A DNA stretch of 64,000 bases from Pyxidicoccus caerfyrddinensis (GCF_010894405.1 NZ_JAAIYA010000001.1:865065-929064), one strand, 5' to 3'; positions 54,863 through 63,541 are shown, counted from the stretch's first letter. Made by a program: numbers and translations. The notes: generated by a model not told the origin, from the sequence alone.

Positions 54863-54925
54863 GTGCGTTGCTGCTCCTGAAAGGTGATCGACGCGGGCCC
54901 CTCAATGGAGGCCCACGCTGAGGGT

Positions 54926-55309
54926 TTAGCGAGCCGGAGCGGCCGGCTTGGCCCGGACGATGCCGCGCTTCGGACCCTTGCGGGTACGCGCGTTGGTGTG
55001 GGTGCGCTGGCCACGAACCGGCAGACCCTTGCGGTGACGGAGACCCCGGTAGCAGCCCAGGTCCATCAGACGCTTGATGTTCATGGTGACCTCGCGACGC
55101 AGGTCACCCTCCACCTTGTAGCTGGCCTCGATGATCTCGCGGATCTTGCGGGCCTGCTCCTCGGTGAGGTCCTTGGTCCGAGTGGTGGGATCGATGCCCG
55201 CCGCCTCGATGATGTCTTGCGCGGACTTGTTGCCGATCCCGTAGATGTACTGGAGCGAGATCACTGCACGCTTGTTGGGCGGCAGATCGATGCCGGCGAT
55301 ACGAGCCAT
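54926..55309 (-). CDS. rpsM: 30S ribosomal protein S13
   Basis: 127 residues. [20 protein letters not shown] and IYGIG start the family core; [19 protein letters not shown] and [13 protein letters not shown] end it. S13 contacts the P-site tRNA and the 50S subunit. Standard length. It follows rpmJ across a 54-bp gap that holds a hairpin. Confidence 0.98.
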   Translation of the reverse strand: MARIAGIDLPPNKRAVISLQYIYGIGNKSAQDIIEAAGIDPTTRTKDLTEEQARKIREIIEASYKVEGDLRREVTMNIKRLMDLGCYRGLRHRKGLPVRGQRTHTNARTRKGPKRGIVRAKPAAPAR

Positions 55310-55347
55310 CTTCGGTATTCCTTCGTGGGTGGAGTTGGTCTGAAGCC

Positions 55348-55365
55348 AACGGCCGTCTGGCCGTT
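55348..55365 (-). other. Hairpin at the rpmJ stop codon
   Basis: AACGGCC, loop AGAC (in transcript), GGCCGTT: a perfect 7-bp stem that includes two bases of the TAA stop. Confidence 0.55.
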
Positions 55366-55480
55366 AGCCCTGGCGCTGCTTGTGACGGGGGTTCGAAGCG
55401 CAGATGACACGCACGATACCCTTGCGACGAACGACCTTGCACTTGTCGCAGATCTTCTTGACGGACGCCCGTACCTTCAT
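55364..55480 (-). CDS. rpmJ: 50S ribosomal protein L36
   Basis: 38 residues, too short for many gene finders. [20 protein letters not shown] then [17 protein letters not shown]. Cys11, Cys14, Cys27 and His33 give the zinc-binding C+ form. L36 is the smallest ribosomal protein and stabilises the 23S rRNA core. Canonical position between infA and rpsM. Confidence 0.96.
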   Translation of the reverse strand: MKVRASVKKICDKCKVVRRKGIVRVICASNPRHKQRQG

Positions 55481-55519
55481 GGGAGCGAACTTCCTTCCTC
55501 AGCTAAAGAAAAGCCCAGC

Positions 55520-55551
55520 GGGCCACCCGCCATTCCCGGCGGGCAAGGCCC
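55520..55551. other. Intercistronic hairpin infA-rpmJ
   Basis: GGGCC (55520-55524) with GGCCC (55547-55551) outside and CCCGCC/GGCGGG inside, 3 bp after the infA stop in the transcript. Confidence 0.5.
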
Positions 55552-55553
55552 TT

Positions 55554-55772
55554 CTACTTCGCCCGGTACGTGATCCGACCGCGCGTCAGGTCGTACGGAG
55601 ACAGCTCGACCTTCACCTTGTCACCCGGGAGGATGCGGATGAAGTGCATCCTCATCTTGCCCGAAATGTGCGCGAGCACCTTGTGGCCGTTGTCCAGCAC
55701 CACGCGGAACATCGCGTTCGGGAGGGGCTCCATTACGGTCCCCTCGACTTCGATGGAATCATCCTTCGGCAA
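55554..55772 (-). CDS. infA: Translation initiation factor IF-1
   Basis: 72 residues, standard length; a single OB-fold. [38 protein letters not shown] and [11 protein letters not shown] are typical. IF-1 occupies the A site during initiation. It follows map across a 151-bp gap that contains a good sigma-70-like promoter, so infA and the genes after it may have their own transcript. Confidence 0.97.
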   Translation of the reverse strand: MPKDDSIEVEGTVMEPLPNAMFRVVLDNGHKVLAHISGKMRMHFIRILPGDKVKVELSPYDLTRGRITYRAK

Positions 55773-55817
55773 GCGTCAGACTCTCTTCCCGGACCACGAA
55801 CCTCTTGGAAGCGCGGC

Positions 55818-55846
55818 GGGATAGCACTTTGGTCCGCAAGTGGCAA
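55818..55846 (-). promoter_or_regulatory. Possible internal promoter of infA and the alpha genes
   Basis: Minus strand TTGCCA (55846-55841), a 17-bp spacer, TATCCC (55823-55818), with the start near 55811, about 39 nt before infA. Confidence 0.45.
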
Positions 55847-55923
55847 GCGCCGCGCACAGCAAAACTCGGATTCCTACCAACCCCCCATAACATCTGGGTA
55901 TTTCACCCGCAGTCGGAGCGACC

Positions 55924-56682
55924 TCAAATGCTCCGGGTGAGCACCTCAGGGCCGTGGTCCGTGATGAGGACCGTGTGCTCGAAGTGCGCGGACAGCTTTC
56001 CGTCAGCCGTGACGGCCGTCCACTCGTCTTCCAGGATCTCCACCTCGTCGGTGCCCTGGTTGACCATGGGCTCGACCGCCAGGACCATCCCCGCCCGGAG
56101 CTTCATGCCTCCACCCGCCTGGCCGTGATTCGGAACCTGCGGGTACTCATGCAGCTTGCGCCCGATTCCGTGCCCCGTGAAGCCCCGCGCCACCGAGTAC
56201 CCCCGGGCCTCGACATGGCGCTGCACCGCATGGCCGATATCCCCCAAGTGGTTGCCCGGCTTCATCGCCTGGATGGCCTTGTGGAGCGACTCCCGGGTGG
56301 TGTCCACCAGGGCCCGCGCCTCCGAGCTCACCTTCCCCACCGGCACCGTCCGCGCAGAGTCCCCGAACAAGCCCCGGTACACCACCCCGAAGTCGAGCTT
56401 CATCAGGTCGCCCTCCACCAGCTTCCGCGTCCGGCTGGGGATGCCGTGGACGACCTCCTCGTTGATGGAGGCGCATAACACACACGGGAAGCCGAGGTAC
56501 CCCTTGAACGCCGGCCTGGCCCCCTTTTTGGCGGTGAGCTCCGCGGCCAGGGCGTCCAGCTCCCACGTGGTGACGCCGGGCGCCACGGCCTTCTCGATCG
56601 CGTCCAGGATTTCGCACACGATGCGCCCCGCCTGGCGCATGAGGGCAATCTCCTCCGGGCTCTTGATGCCGACTTGACTCAT
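55924..56682 (-). CDS. map: Methionine aminopeptidase, type I
   Basis: 252 residues from ATG 56682; the frame continues upstream without similarity. Metal ligands Asp97, Asp108, His171, Glu204 and Glu235, and the substrate-binding His79 (EEVVHGIPS), are all present, in KLDFGVVYRGLFGDSA, GFTGHGIGRKLHEYPQVPN and LAVEPM. It removes the initiator methionine. Type I, without N-terminal extension. Canonical position after adk. Confidence 0.96.
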   Translation of the reverse strand: MSQVGIKSPEEIALMRQAGRIVCEILDAIEKAVAPGVTTWELDALAAELTAKKGARPAFKGYLGFPCVLCASINEEVVHGIPSRTRKLVEGDLMKLDFGVVYRGLFGDSARTVPVGKVSSEARALVDTTRESLHKAIQAMKPGNHLGDIGHAVQRHVEARGYSVARGFTGHGIGRKLHEYPQVPNHGQAGGGMKLRAGMVLAVEPMVNQGTDEVEILEDEWTAVTADGKLSAHFEHTVLITDHGPEVLTRSI

Positions 56683-56777
56683 GCACGTGTCCCGGGCCCG
56701 GCGGGGCCTCGTGGGAACGGGTGGGCAGCGGGAAGAGGCGCCGCAACGGCCACCCTCCCCGCCCGCCCGGTCTCCGC

Positions 56778-57425
56778 TCAGCCCTTGCCCGCGGCGGCCT
56801 TGATTTCCTCGTAGATGCCTTCCGGCGAGCCCACGCCGTCCACGCTCTTGAGGACGCCCTTCTTCGCGTAGAAGGCCTTCAGCGGCGCCGTCTCCGCGTC
56901 GTATTTCTGCAGGCGCTTCTCGATGACGTCCGGCATGTCGTCCGGACGCTGCACGAGGCCCGCGTTGCACTTGTCGCAGTACCCCGCCCGCTTCGGGGGG
57001 CTCTGGTAGACGTGGTAGACGCTGCCGTCATTGGGGCACACGCGCCGCCCGGAGCCCCGCTCCACCAGCTTGGCGTGCGGCACCTCGAGCGAGATGACCG
57101 CGTCGAGCTGCTTGCCCAGCCGCGCCAGCATCCGGTCCAGCGCCTCCGCCTGGCCCGGCGTGCGCGGGAAGCCATCCAGCACGAAGCCGTTGGCCACGTC
57201 CGACTGCTTCAGGCGCTCCTCGACGATGCCGATGACGACATCATCGGGCACGTACTGCCCCGCGGCCATCAGCGGGCCCGCGACCTTCCCCAGTTCCGTC
57301 CCATCCGCCACTGCCTTGCGGAGGATGTCACCGGTGGAGATCTGCGGGATGTGGAAGTCCCCATACAGCTTCTTCGCCTGGGTTCCCTTCCCCGCGTTCG
57401 GCGGCCCCAACAGGATCAGGTTCAT
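56778..57425 (-). CDS. adk: Adenylate kinase
   Basis: 215 residues. P-loop GPPNAGKGTQ; the family usually has G-A-P-G-A-G-K-G-T, and here residue 10 is Asn. QISTGDILR, FVLDGFPRT and the LID follow. The LID has Cys130, Asp133, Cys150 and Cys153 (CPND...CDKC), a mixed zinc site between the Gram-positive four-Cys and the enterobacterial non-metal types. Adk interconverts ATP, ADP and AMP. It lies between secY and map, as in many bacteria. Confidence 0.96.
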   Translation of the reverse strand: MNLILLGPPNAGKGTQAKKLYGDFHIPQISTGDILRKAVADGTELGKVAGPLMAAGQYVPDDVVIGIVEERLKQSDVANGFVLDGFPRTPGQAEALDRMLARLGKQLDAVISLEVPHAKLVERGSGRRVCPNDGSVYHVYQSPPKRAGYCDKCNAGLVQRPDDMPDVIEKRLQKYDAETAPLKAFYAKKGVLKSVDGVGSPEGIYEEIKAAAGKG

Positions 57426-57535
57426 GTGCTCCTCTCAGCTCGAAGGAAGGCACGGAAGTCGTCGGCCACAAACCTCCGAGGGCCCCCCGTGTGCACCACC
57501 GAATACCCCTGAACGACATTACCCTGGAACGACGA

Positions 57536-57566
57536 GGCGCCCCTCCCCGCGACGGGGAGAGGCGCC
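57536..57566. other. Intercistronic hairpin secY-adk
   Basis: GGCGCC (57536-57541) with GGCGCC (57561-57566), then CTCCCCG/CGGGGAG inside with a 3-base loop, about 20 bp after the secY stop. Confidence 0.55.
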
Positions 57567-57586
57567 CGGAACGTACGCCCTGAGAC

Positions 57587-58933
57587 TCAGGCCGCCGCGC
57601 GCACCCGGCCGCGGATGCGCGGACCGCGGGGACCCGCGAAGCCCTCGTAGTTGCGACTGATGAGGTGGCCCTCGATCTGCTGCACCGTGTCCAGCGCCAC
57701 GCCCACGACGATGAGCAGCGCCGTGCCACCGAAGGTGAACCGCACGCCCAGCAGGCCGCTGATGACGGACGGAATCACGCAGATGACGGCCAGGTAGAGC
57801 GCGCCACCGAAGGTGAGCCGGTTGAGCACGCGCTCGATGAACTCCGCCGTCTGACGGCCCGGCCGGATGCCCGGGATGTAGCCACCCTGCTTCTTGATGT
57901 TGTCCGCGACGTCATCCGGCCGGAACGTCAGTGCGGTGTAGAAGTAGGCGAAGAAGATGACCAGGAGGATGAACAACCCGTTGTAGATCCACAGGTTGCC
58001 CTCGATGGCGCGCTGGAAGTCCTGGAGGAACGGGAACCAGGTGCCCAGCGTGGCCGGGAAGGACAGCACCGCGCCGGCGAAGATGGGCGGAATCACGCCG
58101 GAGGTGTTCACCTTCATCGGGAAGTACGTGGCCTGGCCCGCGAACATCCGCCGCCCCGCCATCCGCTTGGCGTACTGGATGGGGATGCGCCGCATGCCGC
58201 GCTCGACGTAGACCACCACGCCGATGATGAGGAGCATGAAGGCCAGCAGCCCCAGCACCTCGGCCACCGCGATGACCTCCTGACGCGTCAGGTCCAGCAG
58301 CTGCTTTGCACCGGGGACCACACGGGCCACGATGCCGGCGAAGATGATGAGCGAGATGCCGTTGCCGATGCCGCGCTCGGTGATGCGCTCACCCAGCCAC
58401 ATGATGAAGGCCGTGCCCGCCGTCAGGCTGATGACCGTCATGAAGGTGAACCAGGCGCTGTCGTCCGGGACGACGATCTGGTTGAAGCCGCTCTGCCCGC
58501 CGTCGGAGCGGCCGAGCGACGCCAGCCACCTCGAGATGCCGATGCCCTGGATGATGGAGAGGACGATGGTGCCGTAGCGGGTGTACTGGTTGATCTTCTG
58601 GCGCCCGCCGGCGCCTTCCTTCTGGAGCCGCTCGAGGCTGGGCACCACCACAGCCAGGAGCTGCATGATGATGGAGGCGCTGACGTACGGCATGATGCCC
58701 AGACCGAAGATGGACATCTGCTCCAGCGCGCCGCCGGAGAAGAGGTTGAACAGCGACACGAGGCCACCCGATTGCTTCTGGGCCTCCATGAACGCGTTCA
58801 TCGCTGCGCGGTCCACGCCCGGCGTGTTGATGAAGATGCCGATGCGATAGACGGCGAGCAGCACGAGCGTATACGCGAGCCGGCTGCGCAGCTCCGCGAT
58901 ACGGAAGACGTTGGCGAAGGCGTTGAAAGCCAC
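57587..58933 (-). CDS. secY: Preprotein translocase subunit SecY
   Basis: 448 residues from GTG 58933, giving the usual N-terminus AFNAFANVFRIAELRSRL. The frame also opens with TTG 58975, which would add 14 residues but has no ribosome site and lies beside a hairpin stem. Ten membrane helices; RIPIQYAKRM and YRIGIFINTPGVD are family landmarks. SecY forms the protein-conducting channel with SecE and SecG, which are elsewhere. Confidence 0.95.
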   Translation of the reverse strand: MAFNAFANVFRIAELRSRLAYTLVLLAVYRIGIFINTPGVDRAAMNAFMEAQKQSGGLVSLFNLFSGGALEQMSIFGLGIMPYVSASIIMQLLAVVVPSLERLQKEGAGGRQKINQYTRYGTIVLSIIQGIGISRWLASLGRSDGGQSGFNQIVVPDDSAWFTFMTVISLTAGTAFIMWLGERITERGIGNGISLIIFAGIVARVVPGAKQLLDLTRQEVIAVAEVLGLLAFMLLIIGVVVYVERGMRRIPIQYAKRMAGRRMFAGQATYFPMKVNTSGVIPPIFAGAVLSFPATLGTWFPFLQDFQRAIEGNLWIYNGLFILLVIFFAYFYTALTFRPDDVADNIKKQGGYIPGIRPGRQTAEFIERVLNRLTFGGALYLAVICVIPSVISGLLGVRFTFGGTALLIVVGVALDTVQQIEGHLISRNYEGFAGPRGPRIRGRVRAAA

Positions 58934-58977
58934 GGGGTAGCCATCCTCTTCGAGAGGGTTCTGCCAGGACGACAAAA

Positions 58978-59007
58978 CGCCCCTGTTCCACGAGCGGGAA
59001 AGGGGCG
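58978..59007. other. Intercistronic hairpin rplO-secY (secY-proximal)
   Basis: CGCCCCT-G-TTCC (58978-58989) pairs with GGGAA-AGGGGCG (58996-59007), with a small interruption. Confidence 0.5.
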
Positions 59008-59029
59008 CAGAAGCCTACACAAGCGAAAA

Positions 59030-59059
59030 GGCGCGCACCACCGACAAGTGATGCGCGCC
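59030..59059. other. Intercistronic hairpin rplO-secY (rplO-proximal)
   Basis: GGCGCGCA (59030-59037) and TGCGCGCC (59052-59059): a perfect 8-bp stem with a 14-base loop, just after the rplO stop. Confidence 0.5.
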
Positions 59060-59067
59060 GGACACGC

Positions 59068-59595
59068 TCAGGCCTTGGGCTGCCGGGGCGCCTTGACGCC
59101 CTTGCCAGAGTGCGCCTTGGCGGCCGCCTCCGGCTTGTGGGCCATCAGCGGCAGCTCCTCGACGGCGCCGCCCGCCTGCTGGACGGCGGACTTCGCCGCC
59201 TCGGAGGCCTTGTGGACCCGGATGGTGACCTTCTTGGTCAGCCCGCCCTGGGCCAGCAGCTTCACGCCGTGGTAGCGGCCCTTGACCAGGCCCGCCTTCT
59301 TCAGCGAGGCCTCGTCCACCGTGGCGCCGGCGTCGAAGTGCTGCTCGACGTCCGCCAGGTTCACCACCGCGTAGACGGTGCGGTTGGGCGAGTTGAAGCC
59401 GAACTTCGGCAGACGGCGCTGCAGGGGGCTCTGGCCACCCTCGAAGCCCTCGAACCGCATGTTGCCGGAGCGGGCCTTCTGGCCCTTGCCACCGCGGCCG
59501 GCCGTCTTGCCCAGACCGCTACCCTGGCCGCGGCCCACGCGCTTCTTGCGGTGCCACGAGCGAGGCGGACGCTTCAGATTGTTCAGAGTGCTCAT
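59068..59595 (-). CDS. rplO: 50S ribosomal protein L15
   Basis: 175 residues. [38 protein letters not shown] and a C-terminal L15/L18e domain ([20 protein letters not shown]). It is about 30 residues longer than E. coli L15 because of a Lys/Ala/Pro-rich tail. Late assembly protein of the 50S subunit. Order rpmD-rplO-secY is canonical. Confidence 0.97.
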   Translation of the reverse strand: MSTLNNLKRPPRSWHRKKRVGRGQGSGLGKTAGRGGKGQKARSGNMRFEGFEGGQSPLQRRLPKFGFNSPNRTVYAVVNLADVEQHFDAGATVDEASLKKAGLVKGRYHGVKLLAQGGLTKKVTIRVHKASEAAKSAVQQAGGAVEELPLMAHKPEAAAKAHSGKGVKAPRQPKA

Positions 59596-59615
59596 CGTCT
59601 CAATCCTCTCGTGAC

Positions 59616-59885
59616 TCAGGCCTTGCCCTGCTTGGCCTGATACGCGCGGGCGCGCTCCTTCAGAGCGACCTTGCGCGGCTTGCGACGCTTGGGAGCCGGG
59701 GCCTCACCGGAGACAGTCTCCAGGGTGACCAGATGCTTCACCTTGAACACCATGCCGCGAACGGACGGGGTGTCCTTCAGGATGCGCTCCTCGCCGAACT
59801 TCTTCAGGCCCAGCCCACGGATGGTCTCCAGCATCTCGCCGGACGACCCCGAAAAGCTCTTCACCAGCTTGACCTTGAGCGCCAT
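59616..59885 (-). CDS. rpmD: 50S ribosomal protein L30
   Basis: 89 residues, against about 60 in E. coli. The core MALKVKLVKSFSGSSGEMLE and IRGLGLKKFGEERILKDTPS is complete. A basic tail of about 25 residues (APAPKRRKPRKVALKERARA) is extra. It begins 2 bp after the rpsE stop, so the two are tightly coupled. Confidence 0.96.
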   Translation of the reverse strand: MALKVKLVKSFSGSSGEMLETIRGLGLKKFGEERILKDTPSVRGMVFKVKHLVTLETVSGEAPAPKRRKPRKVALKERARAYQAKQGKA

Positions 59886-59887
59886 GG

Positions 59888-60409
59888 TTAGGTCCTCTGC
59901 TCGCCGGCGAGCTTCGTCGCCTCGACGTCCTTGCCACGAAGACGGGACACCTGCTCCGCGCTGCGCAGCATCTTCAGGCCGGCCACCGTGGCCTTCAGCA
60001 CGTTGTGCGGGTTCCGCGAGCCCTGGCTCTTGGTCAGGATGTTGCGGATGCCCGCCGCCTCCAGCACCGCGCGAACCGCGCCGCCGGCGATGACGCCCGT
60101 ACCCTGGCTGGCCGGCTTCAGGAGCACCCACCCGGCGCCGAAGTGCCCGAGCACCTCGTGCGGGATGGTGTGACCCATCAGCGGAACCCGGAACAGGTTC
60201 TTCTTCGCGTTCTCGCCACCCTTGCGGATGGCCTCGGGGACCTCGTTGGCCTTGCCCAGGCCGACGCCCACGTGCCCGGCGCCGTCCCCCACCACCACGA
60301 GGGCGGCGAACGAGAAACGACGGCCGCCCTTCACGACCTTGGCCACGCGGTTGATGTTCACCACGCGGTCGGTGAGGTCCAGATCGTTCGGATTGATCGG
60401 AGTTGCCAC
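59888..60409 (-). CDS. rpsE: 30S ribosomal protein S5
   Basis: 173 residues. [40 protein letters not shown] and [17 protein letters not shown] are diagnostic. S5 acts in decoding fidelity and mRNA helicase activity with S3 and S4. No unusual feature apart from a basic C-terminus. Confidence 0.98.
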   Translation of the reverse strand: MATPINPNDLDLTDRVVNINRVAKVVKGGRRFSFAALVVVGDGAGHVGVGLGKANEVPEAIRKGGENAKKNLFRVPLMGHTIPHEVLGHFGAGWVLLKPASQGTGVIAGGAVRAVLEAAGIRNILTKSQGSRNPHNVLKATVAGLKMLRSAEQVSRLRGKDVEATKLAGEQRT

Positions 60410-60431
60410 TTGGGGGATTCCTTTCGAATTC

Positions 60432-60788
60432 TTAGAACTTCAGCCCGGCCTCGCGCGCGGCGTCGGCCACGGCGGCGATGCGCCCGTGATAGGGGAAGCC
60501 GTTGCGGTCGAACACCACCGCCTCGACGTTGGCGGCCTTGCACTTCTGCGCAATCAGGGTGCCCACGCGCTTCGCGTCCGCCTTCTTGTCGCCCTCGTCC
60601 TGACCCTTCAGGTCCTTGGACAGCGACGAAGCAAACGCGAGGGTGCGGCCTGTGGTGTCGTCCACCACCTGGGCGTAGATGTGCTTGAGGCTCTTGTACA
60701 CGGTGAGCCGCGGCCGCTCTGTCGTACCCGACAGCTTCTTGCGGATGCGGTTCTTCCTCTTGAGGCGCTGTTCGATTCTCGATGCCAT
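60432..60788 (-). CDS. rplR: 50S ribosomal protein L18
   Basis: 118 residues from ATG 60788. [40 protein letters not shown] and [21 protein letters not shown]18 binds 5S rRNA. Canonical place between rplF and rpsE; the rplF-rplR gap of 108 bp carries a hairpin. Confidence 0.97.
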   Translation of the reverse strand: MASRIEQRLKRKNRIRKKLSGTTERPRLTVYKSLKHIYAQVVDDTTGRTLAFASSLSKDLKGQDEGDKKADAKRVGTLIAQKCKAANVEAVVFDRNGFPYHGRIAAVADAAREAGLKF

Positions 60789-60841
60789 GGCTGCTTCCTT
60801 TTCCGTCCGGCAGCGATGCGGCCTTCCGCCACCGGATGATG

Positions 60842-60866
60842 CCGCCAGGCCGCTTCGGCCCGGCGG
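60842..60866. other. Intercistronic hairpin rplF-rplR
   Basis: CCGCC-A-GGCCG, loop CTT, CGGCC-C-GGCGG; two 5-bp stems stacked with an A/C mismatch. Confidence 0.5.
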
Positions 60867-60896
60867 GGTTTGGAACACTCAGGACAGACAGGACGA

Positions 60897-61463
60897 CTAG
60901 GTCGTTCCGGTCTTGCCCTCCTTACGGCGGATGCGCTCCTCGGAGTACTTGATGCCCTTGCCCTTGTAGGGCTCGGGCGGGCGCAGCGAGCGGATGTTCA
61001 CCGCCGTGGCCCCCAGTACTTCCTTGTCCGCGGAGCGCAGCGTCAGGCCCACGGTGGGGAGGCTGTCCTCGGTGCGGGAAGCCTTGTCGACCTCGGCCGT
61101 CACGCCCTCGGGCAGGTTGAACACCACCGGGTGCGAGTAGCCCAGGGAGAAGTGGATGGCCTTGCCCTTCACCTCGGCGCGGAAACCGACGCCGCGGATG
61201 TCCAGCTTCTTCTCGAAGCCCGTGGACACGCCCTTGGCGGCGTTGGCGAGGATGGTGCGCGTCAGGCCGTGCAGGCTGCGGGCCTCGCGAGAGTCATCCT
61301 CGCGCTGCACCGTCACCTGGCCGTCCTTGACTTCCACCTTGACCCGGGCGGGCAGCTTCACGGACAGCTTGCCCTTGGGGCCCTCGAAGTTCACCTGCTG
61401 GCCGGCGACGATGGCCTTCGTCTTGTCGCCGAGCTTGATTGCCAGTTTTCCAATCCGACTCAT
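60897..61463 (-). CDS. rplF: 50S ribosomal protein L6
   Basis: 188 residues from ATG 61463. MSRIGKLAIKLGDKTKAIVA, FEKKLDIRGVGFRAEVKG, SLGYSHPVVFNLPEGV and RRKEGKTGTT. L6 sits near the sarcin-ricin loop. Order rpsH-rplF-rplR is canonical. Confidence 0.97.
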   Translation of the reverse strand: MSRIGKLAIKLGDKTKAIVAGQQVNFEGPKGKLSVKLPARVKVEVKDGQVTVQREDDSREARSLHGLTRTILANAAKGVSTGFEKKLDIRGVGFRAEVKGKAIHFSLGYSHPVVFNLPEGVTAEVDKASRTEDSLPTVGLTLRSADKEVLGATAVNIRSLRPPEPYKGKGIKYSEERIRRKEGKTGTT

Positions 61464-61490
61464 GGTTGCCTCGGTCCTGTATGCCCGGGG

Positions 61491-61511
61491 GGCGCTCCCT
61501 CGCGGGGCGCC
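61491..61511. other. Intercistronic hairpin rpsH-rplF
   Basis: GGCGC-TCCC, loop TCGC, GGG-GCGCC, in the 64-bp gap just after the rpsH stop. Confidence 0.45.
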
Positions 61512-61527
61512 ACACCTGGGCTGCTGG

Positions 61528-61926
61528 CTAGTAGACGGTGCAGAGCAGCTCGCCGCCGACCTTCTGCTTGCGGGCCTCGGTGTCCACCATGATGCCGCGC
61601 GAGGTGGAGAGGACGGAGATGCCCAGGCCACCCAGCACCTGCGGAATCTCGCGAGAATTCACGTAGCGGCGCAGACCCGGCTTCGACACGCGGCGGATGC
61701 CGGTGATGGCGGGCGCACGGTCCGGGCCGTACTTCAGCTGCACGGTGATCTCGTTCTGGGGCTTGAGCTCGTGAACGGTGAACTCACCGATGTAGCCCTC
61801 GTCCTTGAGGACCTTGATGATCTCGAGCTTGAGCTTCGAGTGGGGAATGACGACCTTGTCGTGCCGCGCACGCGAGGCGTTGCGCAGGCGGGTCAGCATG
61901 TCGCCGACGGGATCATTGACCGGCAT
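61528..61926 (-). CDS. rpsH: 30S ribosomal protein S8
   Basis: 132 residues from ATG 61926. [38 protein letters not shown] and [21 protein letters not shown]8 binds the central domain of 16S rRNA and, in E. coli, represses the spc operon near rplE. Here its start follows an unusually long gap (193 bp) after rpsN containing two stable hairpins. Confidence 0.98.
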   Translation of the reverse strand: MPVNDPVGDMLTRLRNASRARHDKVVIPHSKLKLEIIKVLKDEGYIGEFTVHELKPQNEITVQLKYGPDRAPAITGIRRVSKPGLRRYVNSREIPQVLGGLGISVLSTSRGIMVDTEARKQKVGGELLCTVY

Positions 61927-62046
61927 GGGATACCTTCCGAGGCAGGGCCCCTTCCCGGGCACCCCGCGTTCGCAACCGCCACGCCTGCCGGGCCCATCCC
62001 GGGGGTTCGAGGCGACTGCCACTTCCGTACAGCGGAACTTCCAGGG

Positions 62047-62066
62047 CGTGCTCCTTTCGGAGCACG
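62047..62066. other. Intercistronic hairpin rpsN-rpsH, rpsH-proximal
   Basis: CGTGCTCC, loop TTTC, GGAGCACG: a perfect 8-bp stem. Confidence 0.55.
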
Positions 62067-62069
62067 TCC

Positions 62070-62109
62070 AGGGCGCCCATCAAGCCCTCACGGGCTCGCC
62101 AGGCGCCCT
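62070..62109. other. Intercistronic nested hairpin rpsN-rpsH
   Basis: AGGGCGCC (62070-62077) with GGCGCCCT (62102-62109) outside and AGCCC/GGGCT inside. It starts 11 bp after the rpsN stop. Confidence 0.55.
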
Positions 62110-62119
62110 GCCCTTCCGG

Positions 62120-62305
62120 CTACCAGGACGACTTGGTGACGCCGGTGATTTCACCGCGCAGCGCGCGGTTGCGCAGGCAGATACGGCACATCTTGAACTT
62201 GCGCAGGAACGCACGGGGCCGACCGCAGAGCGGGCAGCGGTTGTACTGGCGCACGGCGAACTTCGGCTTGCGCTTTGCCTGGGCAATCTTGGAGAGCTTG
62301 GCCAT
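62120..62305 (-). CDS. rpsN: 30S ribosomal protein S14 type Z (zinc-binding)
   Basis: 61 residues, the short zinc-binding form. Cys24, Cys27, Cys40 and Cys43 form two CxxC knuckles (CPLC, CRIC). [20 protein letters not shown]. Near the 3' end of 16S rRNA. Placed between rplE and rpsH as usual. Confidence 0.97.
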   Translation of the reverse strand: MAKLSKIAQAKRKPKFAVRQYNRCPLCGRPRAFLRKFKMCRICLRNRALRGEITGVTKSSW

Positions 62306-62330
62306 TGTCTTCGGGTCCTTGGCTCGAGGG

Positions 62331-62984
62331 CTACTGACGGAACGGCATGCCGAAGTGACGCATGAGCGCCAACCCCTGCTCGTCGTTCGCGGCCGTGGTG
62401 ACGAAGCTGATGTTGAGCCCCTTCACCTTCTCGATCTGGTCGTAGTTGATTTCCGGGAAGATGATCTGCTCACGGACACCGAGCGTGTAGTTGCCATTCC
62501 CGTCGAAAGCCTTGGGGGACACGCCCTTGAAGTCACGCACGCGCGGCAGCGCCACGGTGATGAGGCGGTCCATGAACTCGTACATGCGCGCGCCACGCAG
62601 CGTCACGGCGGCACCAATGGCCTGGCCCTGACGGAGCTTGAAGTTCGCGATGGACTTGCGGGCGCGCGTGACGATCGGCTTCTGGCCGGTGATCGCCGCG
62701 AGCTGGTCCACCGCCGACTCCAGGATCTTGTTGTTGGCGAGCGCCTCGCCCAGACCCATGTTGACGACGATCTTCTCGAGGCGAGGAACCTGCATCGGGT
62801 TCTTGAGGTTCAGCTCCTTCATCAGGGCGGGGACGCCCTCCTTGAAGAAACGGACCTTCATGCGGGCCGGCTTGGACTCGAGGCCTTCCTCGATGTTCGC
62901 CGCGAAGCCAACCTTCTTGGCCTCTTCCTTCTTGCCCCGCTTCGCCTTCTTTTCCTTCTGCTCGGGCTTCTTCTCGTCAGCCAT
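62331..62984 (-). CDS. rplE: 50S ribosomal protein L5
   Basis: 217 residues, about 38 longer than E. coli L5. The extra is an N-terminal Lys/Glu-rich extension ([19 protein letters not shown]). Core: [40 protein letters not shown] and [21 protein letters not shown]5 binds 5S rRNA and the P-site tRNA. It follows rplX after a 180-bp gap with two hairpins. Confidence 0.97.
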   Translation of the reverse strand: MADEKKPEQKEKKAKRGKKEEAKKVGFAANIEEGLESKPARMKVRFFKEGVPALMKELNLKNPMQVPRLEKIVVNMGLGEALANNKILESAVDQLAAITGQKPIVTRARKSIANFKLRQGQAIGAAVTLRGARMYEFMDRLITVALPRVRDFKGVSPKAFDGNGNYTLGVREQIIFPEINYDQIEKVKGLNISFVTTAANDEQGLALMRHFGMPFRQ

Positions 62985-63064
62985 CGTCCTGTCCTCTGCT
63001 TCGGAGCGCCGTCGTGGACCCAGCGCGTCCGATCAGTCCTTCGTATGGAACCTGGAAACACCGC

Positions 63065-63092
63065 GAGGGCCCCCGATGCTCCACGGGCCCTC
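63065..63092. other. Intercistronic hairpin rplX-rplE, rplE-proximal
   Basis: GAGGGCCC (63065-63072) with GGGCCCTC (63085-63092): a perfect 8-bp stem with a 12-base loop. Confidence 0.5.
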
Positions 63093-63112
63093 CATGCCTG
63101 CACGCCCACCTT

Positions 63113-63130
63113 CCCTCCCACCCGGGAGGG
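63113..63130. other. Intercistronic hairpin rplX-rplE, rplX-proximal
   Basis: CCCTCCC, loop ACCC, GGGAGGG: a perfect 7-bp stem, about 35 bp after the rplX stop. Confidence 0.5.
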
Positions 63131-63164
63131 CGAAGGGCGCGCATACATGCACCAACGCGGCTAC

Positions 63165-63500
63165 CTAGTCAATCAGGGCGTCGCAGTTCTTGCAGAACCG
63201 CTTCTTCTTCCCGTCCTCACCCTCGGTGCGGAAGCCCACTCGCGTCGGCTTGTCGCACTTGGCGCACACCACCTGGACATTCGCCAGGGCGATGGTGCCG
63301 GGCTTCTCGACGATTCCGCCCTCCGGGCTCTGCGGCGTCTTCTTCATGTGCCGCTTCACCAGGCGCAGCCCCTCAACCGTCACGCGCTCTGCTTCGCGAT
63401 CGATCTTCAGGATCTTGCCGCGCTTGGTCGCCGGGTTCTTCTCGGAGGCCTCGGCCCCGGCCATGACCTGGACCGTGTCACCCACCTTCAGCTTCTGCAT
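63165..63500 (-). CDS. rplX: 50S ribosomal protein L24
   Basis: 111 residues. A KOW-type start ([30 protein letters not shown]), then [14 protein letters not shown]. Cys79/Cys82 (CAKC) and Cys103/Cys106 (CKNC) make a zinc ribbon that E. coli L24 lacks. L24 starts 50S assembly. Between rplN and rplE. Confidence 0.97.
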   Translation of the reverse strand: MQKLKVGDTVQVMAGAEASEKNPATKRGKILKIDREAERVTVEGLRLVKRHMKKTPQSPEGGIVEKPGTIALANVQVVCAKCDKPTRVGFRTEGEDGKKKRFCKNCDALID

Positions 63501-63541
63501 GGCTTCCTCTCTCTGGCTGCTCGCCGTCCGGCCTGCTGTCC

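Noticed and set aside
58934-58975. Longer SecY beginning at TTG 58975
   Set aside because: The extra residues do not match SecY N-termini and the TTG lies beside a hairpin stem without a Shine-Dalgarno.
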